Positions 44,267 to 53,046 of a DNA stretch of 64,000 nt are shown piece by piece. Numbering within the stretch: the stretch's first letter is position 1; each line of letters begins with the position of its first letter. Both the position numbers and the translations under genes were made by a program. Under the pieces are notes generated by a model, which saw only the letters and a program-made list of their open reading frames with translations, made no database searches and was not told the DNA's origin. The DNA comes from Fodinibius sp964490705 (GTDB lineage Bacteria > Bacteroidota > Rhodothermia > Balneolales > Balneolaceae). The stretch lies in the NCBI GenBank assembly GCA_964490705.1, contig CAZBCG010000001.1, positions 445,567 to 509,566 on the forward strand. The letters are read 5' to 3'.

Positions 44267-45532
44267 CTACTCATCTGTAATAATGCTGTCGATGAATTCC
44301 GGGCTGTGGGGATCGAGTTCGTCGAGATCCAAATCGTGGCCCATCTTGTCGCGCTTGGTCTTTAAGTATTTTACGTTTTCGGGATAGGCACCCACTTCGA
44401 TGGGTACACGCTCAACCATCTCAAGGCCAAAGCTTTTGAGCCCCACACGCTTGACGGGGTTGTTCGTCATCAGCCGCAATTTGGAAATGTTGAGCTCGCG
44501 CAGAATTTGAGCGCCCACGCCGTAATCCCGATGATCAGGTTCAAAGCCGAGTGCTTCGTTGGCCTCCACCGTATCCATGCCTTTTTCTTGCAGTTTGTAG
44601 GCTTTGAGCTTGTTTACAAGTCCAATGCCTCGTCCTTCCTGGTTCATATAAAGCACTACGCCCTTGCCTTCTTTCTCTACTTGTAGCAGGGCTTGGTGCA
44701 GTTGCTCACCGCAGTCGCAACGTTTGGATCCAAAAATATCGCCGGTCATGCAGGAGGAGTGCACGCGTACAAGTACGGGGTCTCCTTCCTCCCATTCTCC
44801 TTTGCAGAGTGCAAGGTGATGATCCCCGGTGAGGCGCTCTTCAAAAGCGTGGAGCGTAAAATCCCCATAAATGGTAGGCAGATTCACATCCACGATTTTG
44901 CGTACCAGCGACTCGTTTTGCATGCGATAGCTGATGAGGTCTTTAATGCTAATCAGCTTCATATTAAATTCATCGGCAATATCAACCAGATCGGGAAGGC
45001 GCGCCATGGCGCCGTTGTCTTTCATGATCTCGCAGATAATGCCTGCCGGTTCCAGACCTGCAAGACGCGCCAAGTCAATAGCGGCCTCGGTATGTCCGGC
45101 GCGGCGAAGAACTCCGCCATTGGTACCAATCAGGGGAAAAATATGTCCCGGACGACGAAAATCATCGGGTTGAGCATTGTTTTTCATCATCTCTTTGATC
45201 GTGTTGGCGCGGTCGGCGGCGGAAATACCGGTTGTTGTCAATTCTTTGTGATCAATAGAAACGGTAAATGCCGCTTCATCGGGATCGGCGCCGTCCGAAA
45301 CCATATAATCGAGATTGAGCGAATAGGCTTTCTCGCGGGTGATGGGTGTGCAAATAAGTCCCCGACCATACTTAGCCATCAGGTTGATGGCCTCGGAGGT
45401 TACCTTTTCGGCTGCCATAACAAAGTCGCCTTCATTTTCGCGGTCTTCATCATCCGCAACAATAACAATGCGACCCTCTTTAATGTCTTCGATAGCCGAT
45501 TCTATGCTATCGAATGTAATTTCGCCGGACAT
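44267..45532 (-). CDS. ribBA: Bifunctional DHBP synthase / GTP cyclohydrolase II
   Basis: 421 residues that start both branches of riboflavin synthesis. The N-terminal RibB domain (about 1-205) has DDEDRENEGDFVMAAEKV with the metal and substrate acids and RRPGHIFPL. The C-terminal RibA domain (about 210-400) has the zinc site CMTGDIFGSKRCDC and the YMNQEGRGIGL motif. Other rib genes are not in the window. It lies 18 bases after yajC and probably shares its promoter. No FMN riboswitch is seen. Confidence 0.95.
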   Translation of the reverse strand: MSGEITFDSIESAIEDIKEGRIVIVADDEDRENEGDFVMAAEKVTSEAINLMAKYGRGLICTPITREKAYSLNLDYMVSDGADPDEAAFTVSIDHKELTTTGISAADRANTIKEMMKNNAQPDDFRRPGHIFPLIGTNGGVLRRAGHTEAAIDLARLAGLEPAGIICEIMKDNGAMARLPDLVDIADEFNMKLISIKDLISYRMQNESLVRKIVDVNLPTIYGDFTLHAFEERLTGDHHLALCKGEWEEGDPVLVRVHSSCMTGDIFGSKRCDCGEQLHQALLQVEKEGKGVVLYMNQEGRGIGLVNKLKAYKLQEKGMDTVEANEALGFEPDHRDYGVGAQILRELNISKLRLMTNNPVKRVGLKSFGLEMVERVPIEVGAYPENVKYLKTKRDKMGHDLDLDELDPHSPEFIDSIITDE

Positions 45533-45550
45533 AGTAGTATGAAAACTTCG

Positions 45551-45859
45551 TTAATCTTGATTTGGATTTACATCCGTAATAGAACTTTTCTGAAAGCGTG
45601 CTTTAACGCCGCTGTCAATTTCTGCTAATACGGTGTCCTCATCAACAGTGGTTACCCGTGCAATCATTCCGCCAGAAGTGACAATCTTGTCCCCCTTTTC
45701 GAGGTTGTCAACCATATTTTGCACTTCTTCTTGGCGCTTTTTTTGCGGACGGATAATAAAGAAATAGAAAATGGCAAAGATAGCTCCCAGGAAAATGAGG
45801 TTCATCCAGCCGCCACCGCCTTCGGGCGACCCCATCAAAAATAACGCAATATTGAACAT
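45551..45859 (-). CDS. yajC: Preprotein translocase subunit YajC
   Basis: A 102-residue accessory subunit of the Sec translocon. One transmembrane helix (about 18-38, NLIFLGAIFAIFYFFIIRPQ) ends in the diagnostic RPQKKR motif, followed by a small cytosolic beta domain (LEKGDKIVTSGGMIARVTTV). It is the first gene of the yajC-ribBA transcript. Confidence 0.92.
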   Translation of the reverse strand: MFNIALFLMGSPEGGGGWMNLIFLGAIFAIFYFFIIRPQKKRQEEVQNMVDNLEKGDKIVTSGGMIARVTTVDEDTVLAEIDSGVKARFQKSSITDVNPNQD

Positions 45860-45902
45860 GAAATGATAAGTTTAATTACATCTGATTGTTTAAAATAGCT
45901 AC

Positions 45903-45933
45903 CAAAGATACCATTTTTGGCGACTTGCTCCAA
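45903..45933 (-). promoter_or_regulatory. Promoter of yajC-ribBA (TTG-N20-TATCTTTG)
   Basis: On the minus strand TTG (45933-45931), a 20-base spacer and TATCTTTG (45910-45903), a full match to the TAnnTTTG element. Transcription would start near 45897, about 38 bases before the start codon. Confidence 0.6.
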
Positions 45934-45985
45934 TTCTTTGGGATGAGGTTAACAAAGCTGAGAAATGTGTTTTAGTCATTATGCA

Positions 45986-46033
45986 TGTCATCCTGAACTT
46001 AGCCTGCCCCGATCATTCGGGGTTTCAGGATCT
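45986..46033. repeat. REP-like palindromic repeat, copy 2
   Basis: ATCCTGAA / TTCAGGAT arms (45990-45997 and 46024-46031) enclosing a hairpin CCCCGA-TCAT-TCGGGG (46007-46022). It is highly similar to the element at 22833-22880. Both are intergenic. Confidence 0.75.
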
Positions 46034-46108
46034 TATCCAAAGTTGATGAGATTTATCAGTTTCTATTTTAAGAATTGTGGTTCAAAAGATATTAGAAAGG
46101 ATCCTATG

Positions 46109-46136
46109 CTACTTGAAGCGTTAACGCTTCAAGTAG
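46109..46136. repeat. Perfect 28-base palindrome
   Basis: Arms CTACTTGAAGCGTT / AACGCTTCAAGTAG with no spacer, 32 bases beyond the 3' end of the FadB-like gene. No T-run follows on either strand. It could end the thiolase-fadB transcript or be a dimeric protein-binding site. Confidence 0.7.
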
Positions 46137-46167
46137 GCGATTCAACTTAGCTTACTTAAGTTTCAGG

Positions 46168-48291
46168 TTAATTAGTGTGAAACTTCTTCCCTGACTTCGC
46201 ATACTTTTTGAGAATATCCGCCGGAGTAAATCGCGGGCCGTGCTCCTGTTCAAATTTCTCCATGCGCTGTACGATGGTGCCTGCACCTTCGCGGTCGATA
46301 TATCGAAACGGGCCGCCCAGAAAAGGGGGAAAACCGAGTCCCAAAACAGCACCCAGATCTCCATCCGTGGGATCACGCAAAATATTTTCTTGCAGGCACC
46401 ATGCCGCCTCATTGATCATCGTTAGCACCATGCGTTGTTGCACTGTTTCGGCATCGATTTTAGAACGATTTTGACCTCCGAAGAACTTATAAATTTCTTT
46501 ATTGGGATCTGTTTTTTTAGTCTTGCCCTTTTTCTCTTCATAGTGATAAAATCCCTTCTTGTTCTTTCGTCCCTTATAGCCTGCTTCAAAAAGCTCGGTT
46601 GGTTTATTACTGGGATGAACGCCGCGCTCGGCAAACAGATCGCTCAAGACCTTGGTAATGTGAGCCGCCACATCAATACCCACTTCATCAAAAAGGGCAG
46701 CGGGGCCGACGGGGAAACCGAAGTTTTTCATTATGTTGTCCAGCTTTTCGATGGCAATACCTTCTTCGAGCAGCATCAGTGCCTCATTCATGAAGGGAGA
46801 CAAAATGCGCGTAGTGTAAAAGCCCGGTCCGTCATTGACCACAATTACGTGTTTGCCCTGTTGGATACCCACTTCGGTAGCTGTGGCAGTAACCCAATGC
46901 GCCGTTTGGTCAGTTGTAATAATTTCCAGCAACGGCATTTTGGGAACGGGCGAAAAGTAGTGCATGCCCACCACTTGCTCGGGTCGGTTTGCTGCATCGG
47001 CAATTTTGTGGATAGGCAGCGAAGAGGTATTTGACGCAAAAATGGCGTTATCTGGGGTTACTTCTTCCACTTCTTTCAGGATCGATTTTTTGAGATCCAG
47101 ATCCTCGAATACTGCTTCGATGACCATCCCCGTATTTTCAAATCCGTCATAGGTTCCCGTGGGCGTCACCAGGCTGGCAATGCGGTCGCGTTCGAATTCC
47201 GAAATGATGCGCTTTTTTCGTTTGCTGTCCAGATTATCCCAGATGGACTGTTTGCCCTTGGCCGCCTGCTCCACCGATTGATCTTTGAGCAGCACGCGAT
47301 ATTCATTGTTGACGCTCACGTCGGCAATGCCGGACCCCATAAGTCCCGCCCCAAGCACGCCTAGCTTTTGGATCTCTTTTGCTTTGCTTTCATCGGGATT
47401 TTTCTTGGCCCCCTGCATGGCAAAAAAGAGGTTTACGAGTGCTTCGGATTCTGGAGTGGCGGCTAGCTTTCCAAAATTGACGGATTCAGTTTCCAGCCCG
47501 GCCTGCATGCCGTTTTCATATCCCTCTTCAACACAATCGATAATTTTTTCTGGAGCGGGATAATTGCCGTTGGTCTTTGATTTTGATCGCTTCCGGGCTT
47601 GCGAATAAATAATTTTGCGAAGCGGGCTTAGACCTTCCATCAGCTGATGCGCTAGGCTTCGTTTATCCTCGCGCTCAAAATTGCCCGCATTAATCTTTTT
47701 GACAGCTTTCTTTGCAGCGGTAACGATCGCATCGCGATGGGTAAGCTCATCCACCAATCCCAATTTATACGCTTTGTGGGGATAAATATTTTTGCCGGTT
47801 AGCATATAGGTAAGGGCATTTTGAACGCCAATAAGTCGTGGCAACCGCTGGGTGCCGCCTCCGCCGGGCAGGAGTCCAAGTTGTACTTCCGGCTGACCAA
47901 ATTTGGTATCGGAGTGCTCCGAGGCTACGCGGTAGTGGCACGCCATGGCCACTTCCATGCCGCCGCCAATGCAGGAGCCGTGAATGGCCGCAACAATCGG
48001 TTTGGGATAGTTTTCCAGCTTGAGCAACAGCTGATTACCACGACGACTCAGATCCTCAATACCTTCCGGAGCGGGCGTATTTTTAAGCATCTCTACATCG
48101 GCGCCGGCAATGAAATTATTGGGCTTTCCGCTGACCAGCACAATCCCCTTAATCGAATCAGGGTCTTGATTTTGAAGCAGATCCCGAAAATCGGCAATCA
48201 GTTCTTCATCCAGCTTATTTACTTTTTCATCGGGTTGATCCAGCGTAACAATGAGGATGCCGTCTTGTTCTTCTGTTGATAGATAACTCAT
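46168..48291 (-). CDS. Fatty-acid oxidation multifunctional enzyme (FadB/FadJ-like)
   Basis: 707 residues from ATG 48291; a TTG eight codons upstream is also in frame. The N-terminal enoyl-CoA hydratase (about 1-190) has AGADVEMLK, IHGSCIGGGMEVAMACHYRV and QPEVQLGLLPGGGGTQ with its catalytic Glu. The 3-hydroxyacyl-CoA dehydrogenase part has the NAD site GVLGAGLMGSGIADV (about 310), SNTSSLP and GMHYFSPVPKMPLLEII, then two C-terminal helical domains. It performs the second and third steps of beta-oxidation. It lies 51 bases downstream of its thiolase partner. Confidence 0.93.
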   Translation of the reverse strand: MSYLSTEEQDGILIVTLDQPDEKVNKLDEELIADFRDLLQNQDPDSIKGIVLVSGKPNNFIAGADVEMLKNTPAPEGIEDLSRRGNQLLLKLENYPKPIVAAIHGSCIGGGMEVAMACHYRVASEHSDTKFGQPEVQLGLLPGGGGTQRLPRLIGVQNALTYMLTGKNIYPHKAYKLGLVDELTHRDAIVTAAKKAVKKINAGNFEREDKRSLAHQLMEGLSPLRKIIYSQARKRSKSKTNGNYPAPEKIIDCVEEGYENGMQAGLETESVNFGKLAATPESEALVNLFFAMQGAKKNPDESKAKEIQKLGVLGAGLMGSGIADVSVNNEYRVLLKDQSVEQAAKGKQSIWDNLDSKRKKRIISEFERDRIASLVTPTGTYDGFENTGMVIEAVFEDLDLKKSILKEVEEVTPDNAIFASNTSSLPIHKIADAANRPEQVVGMHYFSPVPKMPLLEIITTDQTAHWVTATATEVGIQQGKHVIVVNDGPGFYTTRILSPFMNEALMLLEEGIAIEKLDNIMKNFGFPVGPAALFDEVGIDVAAHITKVLSDLFAERGVHPSNKPTELFEAGYKGRKNKKGFYHYEEKKGKTKKTDPNKEIYKFFGGQNRSKIDAETVQQRMVLTMINEAAWCLQENILRDPTDGDLGAVLGLGFPPFLGGPFRYIDREGAGTIVQRMEKFEQEHGPRFTPADILKKYAKSGKKFHTN

Positions 48292-48342
48292 AATTTGACT
48301 GTCTTGAAGACTCAACTATTTATCTTTTGAAATTTGGTTATT

Positions 48343-49653
48343 TCATTTTTGGAATCGTTCCAAAATGATAGCATGTCCCTGTCCACCGGCTGCACATGCA
48401 GCAACGAGCGCCAGTTCGCCATCTTCGTGATGCAGTCGGTTGGCGGCCGTGGTGACCAACCGTGTGCCGGTAGCACCGAAGGGATGGCCCAGCGACAGCG
48501 ACCCGCCCCAGCAGTTAAATTTATCCATCGGGATTTCGCCCACTTTTTGATCACGATTGAGATTTTCTTTGGTAAACTTCTCAGAATTGAGTGCTTTGAG
48601 TACCGTCAGTATTTGTCCCGCAAAAGCTTCGTGAAATTCAAAAACGTCAATATCAGAAAGCTGAATTCCTGCGGCATCCAGCACTTTAGGCGTGGCATAG
48701 GCTGGGCCGAGCAGCAGTTCATCCTCCGGATCTTGCGCTACATAAGTATAGGCTCGAAGATACGCTTTGGGTGTTAATCCATGATCCAGCGCTGTTTCTT
48801 TTTCCATAATCAGCGACGCCGAAGCTCCATCCGTCAGCGCCGATGAATTTCCGGCTGTAATAGTACCGTGTGGTTTGATAAACGCCGGACTCAATTTCTC
48901 CAGCTTTTCCATCGAGGTATCCTCCCGAAAGGTATTGTCGTGTTCAATGGTATCGAAATCAGGAGGAACTGCTGCCGGTAATAATTCAGTATCCAACAAT
49001 CCCTCGTTAGTAGCTTTGGCGGCTAGCTGATGAGAGCGTAACGCGTATTCATCTTGGGCCTGGCGACTGATCCCAAAATGGGCCGCCATGCGGTCGCAGC
49101 TTTCGCCCATGGTTTCACCTGTAGAAAATTCGGAAATAGACGGAATTTCGGGCAGCAAGTGTGACGGACGTAATCCCTTAAAAAATCCTAAAAAGTCACT
49201 CAGTGATTTGTACTTACGAGCATCCAGTAATTTTTGGCGGAATTTCTTGCGAAACCGAATAGGGATGTCCGACATGGTTTCGGTGCCGCCGGCCAACACG
49301 ATTTTTGCCTGACCGGAACGGATCAGGTCAACTGCGCTGGTGATGGCCTGGTTAGAGGAGATACAGGCTTGGGTTACGGTATGGGCGGGAACCTGATTGG
49401 GGACCCCCGCACCCAGTGCTGATTCGCGGGCTACATTGCTTGTGTTTACATCCTGGATTACGGTGCCCATAATGACGCGATCCAGATCATCACCGTTGAT
49501 TCCGGCCCGGGCTATAAGCCCCTCGATGGCCATCCGTCCCAGATCATAGGACATGAGTTTTTTATACCCGGTGCCCGAACGCTGAAAGGGAATTCGTCCG
49601 CCATCGACGATGACGGCTTCAAATGAAGAGTTGTTTGTTGGTTGCTCATCCAT
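48343..49653 (-). CDS. Acetyl-CoA C-acyltransferase (FadI-type thiolase)
   Basis: 436 residues catalysing the thiolytic last step of beta-oxidation. The acyl-enzyme Cys is in VTQACISSNQAI (about residue 95), SLGHPFGATGTR carries the His, and AACAAGGQGHAIILE holds the second catalytic Cys. The length and the loop around RKKFRQKLLDARKY fit the membrane-associated FadI/trifunctional beta-subunit group. It precedes the FadB-like gene in the same operon, so together they form a beta-oxidation complex. Confidence 0.93.
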   Translation of the reverse strand: MDEQPTNNSSFEAVIVDGGRIPFQRSGTGYKKLMSYDLGRMAIEGLIARAGINGDDLDRVIMGTVIQDVNTSNVARESALGAGVPNQVPAHTVTQACISSNQAITSAVDLIRSGQAKIVLAGGTETMSDIPIRFRKKFRQKLLDARKYKSLSDFLGFFKGLRPSHLLPEIPSISEFSTGETMGESCDRMAAHFGISRQAQDEYALRSHQLAAKATNEGLLDTELLPAAVPPDFDTIEHDNTFREDTSMEKLEKLSPAFIKPHGTITAGNSSALTDGASASLIMEKETALDHGLTPKAYLRAYTYVAQDPEDELLLGPAYATPKVLDAAGIQLSDIDVFEFHEAFAGQILTVLKALNSEKFTKENLNRDQKVGEIPMDKFNCWGGSLSLGHPFGATGTRLVTTAANRLHHEDGELALVAACAAGGQGHAIILERFQK

Positions 49654-49794
49654 AATTAAGCGGTAAGTGTATGATAGACAAAAGAAAAACCTGTTGCATT
49701 GCTAAAATGAGTGATTGCTGTTCGTAAATCAAGATAATACTTAACAGTGTTAACCAGAGTATAGTTTATGGTGGGGATATGAGCAATAAAATGT

Positions 49795-49825
49795 TTTGCC
49801 AGATAGGAGAATATGCGTATATTTG
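49795..49825 (+). promoter_or_regulatory. Promoter of tRNA-Val (TTTG-N19-TATATTTG)
   Basis: TTTG at 49795-49798, a 19-base spacer and TATATTTG at 49818-49825, a full match to the Bacteroidota-type consensus. It starts transcription a few bases before the tRNA. Confidence 0.7.
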
Positions 49826-49838
49826 TGCTCTCCAAAAA

Positions 49839-49912
49839 GGGCGATTAACTCAGCGGTTTAGAGTGCTTCCCTTACAAGGAAGAAGTCGTAGGTTCGAATC
49901 CTGCATCGCCCA
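49839..49912 (+). tRNA. tRNA-Val (anticodon TAC)
   Basis: 74 bases. Acceptor GGGCGAT/ATCGCCC, anticodon stem CTTCC/GGAAG with loop CTTACAA giving TAC, T-arm GTAGGTTCGAATCCTGC, discriminator A, and no encoded CCA. It marks the border between resident and AT-rich accessory DNA, so it is a likely integration target. Confidence 0.95.
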
Positions 49913-50415
49913 CTTCAATCCCTGTAAGTCCTTGCCTTTCAGGGGTTTAGTATTTATAGTACAAATATTGGTACAAATATTTGTGTCAAATCTATTGTTT
50001 GTGTGTTTATATCCTCTCTTATAAAAAACTGAATTTTAAGCCTAATTAGATATGTTAGGCAATTAATATTCATCTTATTTCATTTTTTGTAATACCGGAA
50101 AATGGAAGGATTGTACCTCTAAGCTGAAACCGTTCTATTTATCTTCAAAAGTTCCAAACTGTATCTAGATATTGGGATTATTAGACTCTCTCACTGACAT
50201 ATTATGAATATCTATTTTCTATGAGAGACCTAAGAAAATATATTAGATATGTCTTCTAACTCATGAATTTTGCTAAAAAAACTATTAACCTTTAAAATTA
50301 TTTAGGCCAAATTGTAAAAAAGATAGCTCAAAGCTTGGTCTTTACTTATTATATCTACAATTTCAAACAACTTCATTCTTACAGCTATCATTAACTTATA
50401 ATCCAACTATTCAAT
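49913..50415. other. AT-rich island border downstream of tRNA-Val
   Basis: 503 bases without a credible gene. A CCCTG...CAGGG hairpin (about 49920-49945) followed by GTTTAG can end the tRNA transcript. Direct repeats TACAAATATT at 49960-49969 and 49972-49981 follow, partly also an inverted repeat. Base composition drops clearly from here on. This is the expected site of an att junction. Confidence 0.5.
49960..49981. repeat. Direct repeat TACAAATATT x2 next to tRNA-Val
   Basis: Two exact 10-base copies separated by GG, about 48 bases past the tRNA. Short spaced repeats beside a tRNA 3' end are what integrase arm sites look like, but no integrase is in the window. Confidence 0.5.
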
Positions 50416-52425
50416 ATGAGTAATGTTAATATTAAGAGAGCTGTTGAAAATATTAGTTCAAGAACAAGCGTCTATACCCCTTTGGTTGAGATAATTGTTA
50501 ATGCAATTGACGCTATTGATGCGCTTGATAATAATGGAAATAAAAAAGGCAAGGTTGAAGTATTTATAAATAGATCGCCACAGCTTGATATTGAAGATAC
50601 CTCAACAGATATAACTGGATTTACAGTTAAGGACAATGGGATAGGATTTACTGAAGAAAATAGAGAGGCGTTTGATACACTTTATACAGAACAGAAGATC
50701 GAAAAAGGCGGCAAAGGTTTTGGGAGATTTATCTGTTTAAAATACTATAAAGACCTGAAGGTTAGAAGCGTCTATAAAAAAGATGGAGAATATTTTCTTC
50801 GTAAATTTAAAATGGGCAAAGATAGAGATATAATAGTTGATGAAGATTTTGAAAAAACCAAAGCTAGCGAGACTGGAACAACAGTTGAACTCATTTCTCT
50901 AAAACAGAATTTCCCAGATGCTACTGTTTCTACTATTTCAAGGACATTAGTTGAAAAACTATTACCCTTTTTTGTTGAAGAGTCTTACAACTGCCCCACT
51001 ATAAAGTTGATAGATGAAGATAATAATGAGAGTATAATTTTAAATAATTATATAGATAAGACTTCAAAAGCAAAAATAAAGGAGATAGATGATGCGAGCG
51101 GCGATTTTAATTTAGATAATAATGATGATGAAGAAGAATTCATTGCTAGGGTTTTCAAAATATATTCTCCTAAGACTAAACGAAGTAAGGTAGATTTAGT
51201 AGCACATCGTCGCGCAGTAACTTCAACATCTTTACATAATTATATACCTGAATTTTCTGAAGAGTTTTTTGATACTTTACAAACAAATGGGCAACAAGAA
51301 GATAGAAATTTTATAGTCAAGGTATATGTGTTTGGAGAGTATTTAGATAAAAACGTCTCGGTAGAAAGAGGTGGGTTTGAATTCAAAAAAGATAGGACAG
51401 ACTTAATACATGGGATATCTCAAAAAGAAATAGAAAAAGAGGCGGCAAAATATGGCCGTGGTGCAGTTGAAGATGATGTCAAACAAAGACGAGAAAGAAC
51501 AAAGGAGAGTGTTGAGGATTATGTAAGAGAAGCGCCTTGGTATAATCAGATTCTTGAAGAAGTTAATTATTCAGAATTGCCATATGATCCATCTAAAAAT
51601 CAAATAGAAAGCCATTTACACAAAAAGAAGTATCAAAATGAGGTTAGTGTAAAAAATGAAGTAAATAAATTGCTCGAAAGTAATGAACCCAACGATCTAA
51701 AAGATAAAGCAAGTAGTATAGTACAAAAGGTTTCAGATCAAAGCAGAAATGAGTTAACCCATTATATAGCATTAAGAAAAAGTGTTCTAGATATATTTGA
51801 AAAAAGTCTACAGCTTAAAGAAAATGATAAATATGAATCGGAAGATGTTGTTCATGAAATCATTTTCCCTACTAGAGAAGATAGTGATTCAACTACATTT
51901 GAAGATCACAATCTCTGGATAGTAGATGAAAGACTTAATTTCACAGAGTATTTATCTTCAGATAAAGGACTTAATGGTGCTGGGTCAGACAGACCAGATA
52001 TTTTAGCTTTTGATAAACGAATAGGATTTAGAGGAAAAAATGAGCCTAGTAATCCTGTAACAATTTTTGAATTTAAAAGACCTCAAAGAGATGACTTTGT
52101 AAATAAGTCAAAGGAAGATCCTGTACAGCAAATAATTCGTTATATAATGCAAATCAAAGATGGAGATTATTTAACACCTGAAGGACGAAATATTCGTGTT
52201 GCTAATCACACACCTTTCTTCGGTTATGTTCTTTGTGATATAACTAATAAAGTAGATAGATGGGCAACAATAGAAAAAGATTTTAAAGAAATGCCTGACG
52301 GCCAAGGATATTTTAGAAGACATGATCAACTCAACTTATACATTGAAATATTGAGTTGGGATAAGGTTTTGAGAGATGCTGAGAACAGAAATAAAGTATT
52401 TTTTGAAAAACTTGGAATTGTGTAA
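50416..52425 (+). CDS. GHKL ATPase fused to predicted PD-(D/E)XK nuclease (putative defence protein)
   Basis: 669 residues. The N-terminal Bergerat ATP-binding domain has all motifs: N-box E25-IIVNAIDA, DNGIGF (73-78) and the lid GGKGFGRF (from 98). A transducer-like region follows (FEFKKDRTDLIHG near 320), then a charged helical linker (about 345-475). The C-terminal 160 residues show P527-D528-ILAF and, 24 residues on, E552-F-K554 in VTIFEFKRPQRDD, the pattern of a PD-(D/E)XK nuclease. GHKL ATPases with such tails recur in defence islands. Strongly AT-rich compared with the resident genes. The specific system name is not known to me. Confidence 0.7.
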   Translation: MSNVNIKRAVENISSRTSVYTPLVEIIVNAIDAIDALDNNGNKKGKVEVFINRSPQLDIEDTSTDITGFTVKDNGIGFTEENREAFDTLYTEQKIEKGGKGFGRFICLKYYKDLKVRSVYKKDGEYFLRKFKMGKDRDIIVDEDFEKTKASETGTTVELISLKQNFPDATVSTISRTLVEKLLPFFVEESYNCPTIKLIDEDNNESIILNNYIDKTSKAKIKEIDDASGDFNLDNNDDEEEFIARVFKIYSPKTKRSKVDLVAHRRAVTSTSLHNYIPEFSEEFFDTLQTNGQQEDRNFIVKVYVFGEYLDKNVSVERGGFEFKKDRTDLIHGISQKEIEKEAAKYGRGAVEDDVKQRRERTKESVEDYVREAPWYNQILEEVNYSELPYDPSKNQIESHLHKKKYQNEVSVKNEVNKLLESNEPNDLKDKASSIVQKVSDQSRNELTHYIALRKSVLDIFEKSLQLKENDKYESEDVVHEIIFPTREDSDSTTFEDHNLWIVDERLNFTEYLSSDKGLNGAGSDRPDILAFDKRIGFRGKNEPSNPVTIFEFKRPQRDDFVNKSKEDPVQQIIRYIMQIKDGDYLTPEGRNIRVANHTPFFGYVLCDITNKVDRWATIEKDFKEMPDGQGYFRRHDQLNLYIEILSWDKVLRDAENRNKVFFEKLGIV

Positions 52426-52542
52426 AAGAGTGAAAGTACTTGCGTAATTTTTGTGTTGACACCTTAGAAAGCTGATCAGAAATTGCTCTATAGACGTAGA
52501 CTTTGTAGAAATAAAAGTTTAATCAAATAAAGTAATTTCGGT

Positions 52543-52953
52543 ATGGAAAGTTTAGATAACCTAAATAATCGGATTGACCATTATAGAACGGAAAGCAATT
52601 ATGAGAAATTTGTTTGGGGAATTGAACCTGCTCTTATCATTGGTATGAGAGATTTTTTAGAAAAGTCACAGAATGAAAAAGTCAATTCATTTGAATTCCA
52701 AGACCTAAATAAAAATTTACTAATCGCTTATATAAAGGAAGAAGAATTGATTGATGAAGAACAAATTGATGATATTGAAAAAACTTTAAAGGCTGTCGAG
52801 CAAGTTAGATCATTGAAAACAGCAAGGAAGTTAAATGAGAAATATGGTACAATTCCTGAATTAGTAGAACAAAGAGAAGCGTTATTAGCTGAAGCTGATG
52901 AATACTTAGAAAGAACTGAAAGGCTATTGCAAACAATGAGGGACAATCTTTAA
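52543..52953 (+). CDS. Small helical protein of unknown function
   Basis: 136 residues, almost entirely helical and charged, with likely coiled coil at about 75-132 (DDIEKTLKAVEQVRSLKTARK, VEQREALLAEADEYLERTERL). No domain is recognised. It lies 117 bases after the GHKL-nuclease gene on the same strand with the same AT-rich composition; it may be a partner or regulator, but the gap could hold its own promoter. Confidence 0.55.
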   Translation: MESLDNLNNRIDHYRTESNYEKFVWGIEPALIIGMRDFLEKSQNEKVNSFEFQDLNKNLLIAYIKEEELIDEEQIDDIEKTLKAVEQVRSLKTARKLNEKYGTIPELVEQREALLAEADEYLERTERLLQTMRDNL

Positions 52954-53046
52954 CTATTACATATTAGGGTAATTAAATATCCCAATTGGAACTCCCACAG
53001 ATATACTAAAGGAGTTTGCCTTCATATTTTTTGCTACTAAAATAGG

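Larger units (their letters stand above)
45860..46167. other. Intergenic region with promoter, REP-like repeat and palindrome
   Basis: Non-coding. It contains the yajC promoter, the second copy of the REP-like element and a perfect 28-base palindrome, each listed separately. Confidence 0.6.

Noticed and set aside
45533..45550. FMN riboswitch before ribBA
   Set aside because: Only 18 bases separate it from yajC and no conserved aptamer boxes are present upstream of yajC.
44693..45628. 311-codon plus-strand frame across ribBA
   Set aside because: Antisense to a clear RibBA and lacks recognisable domains.
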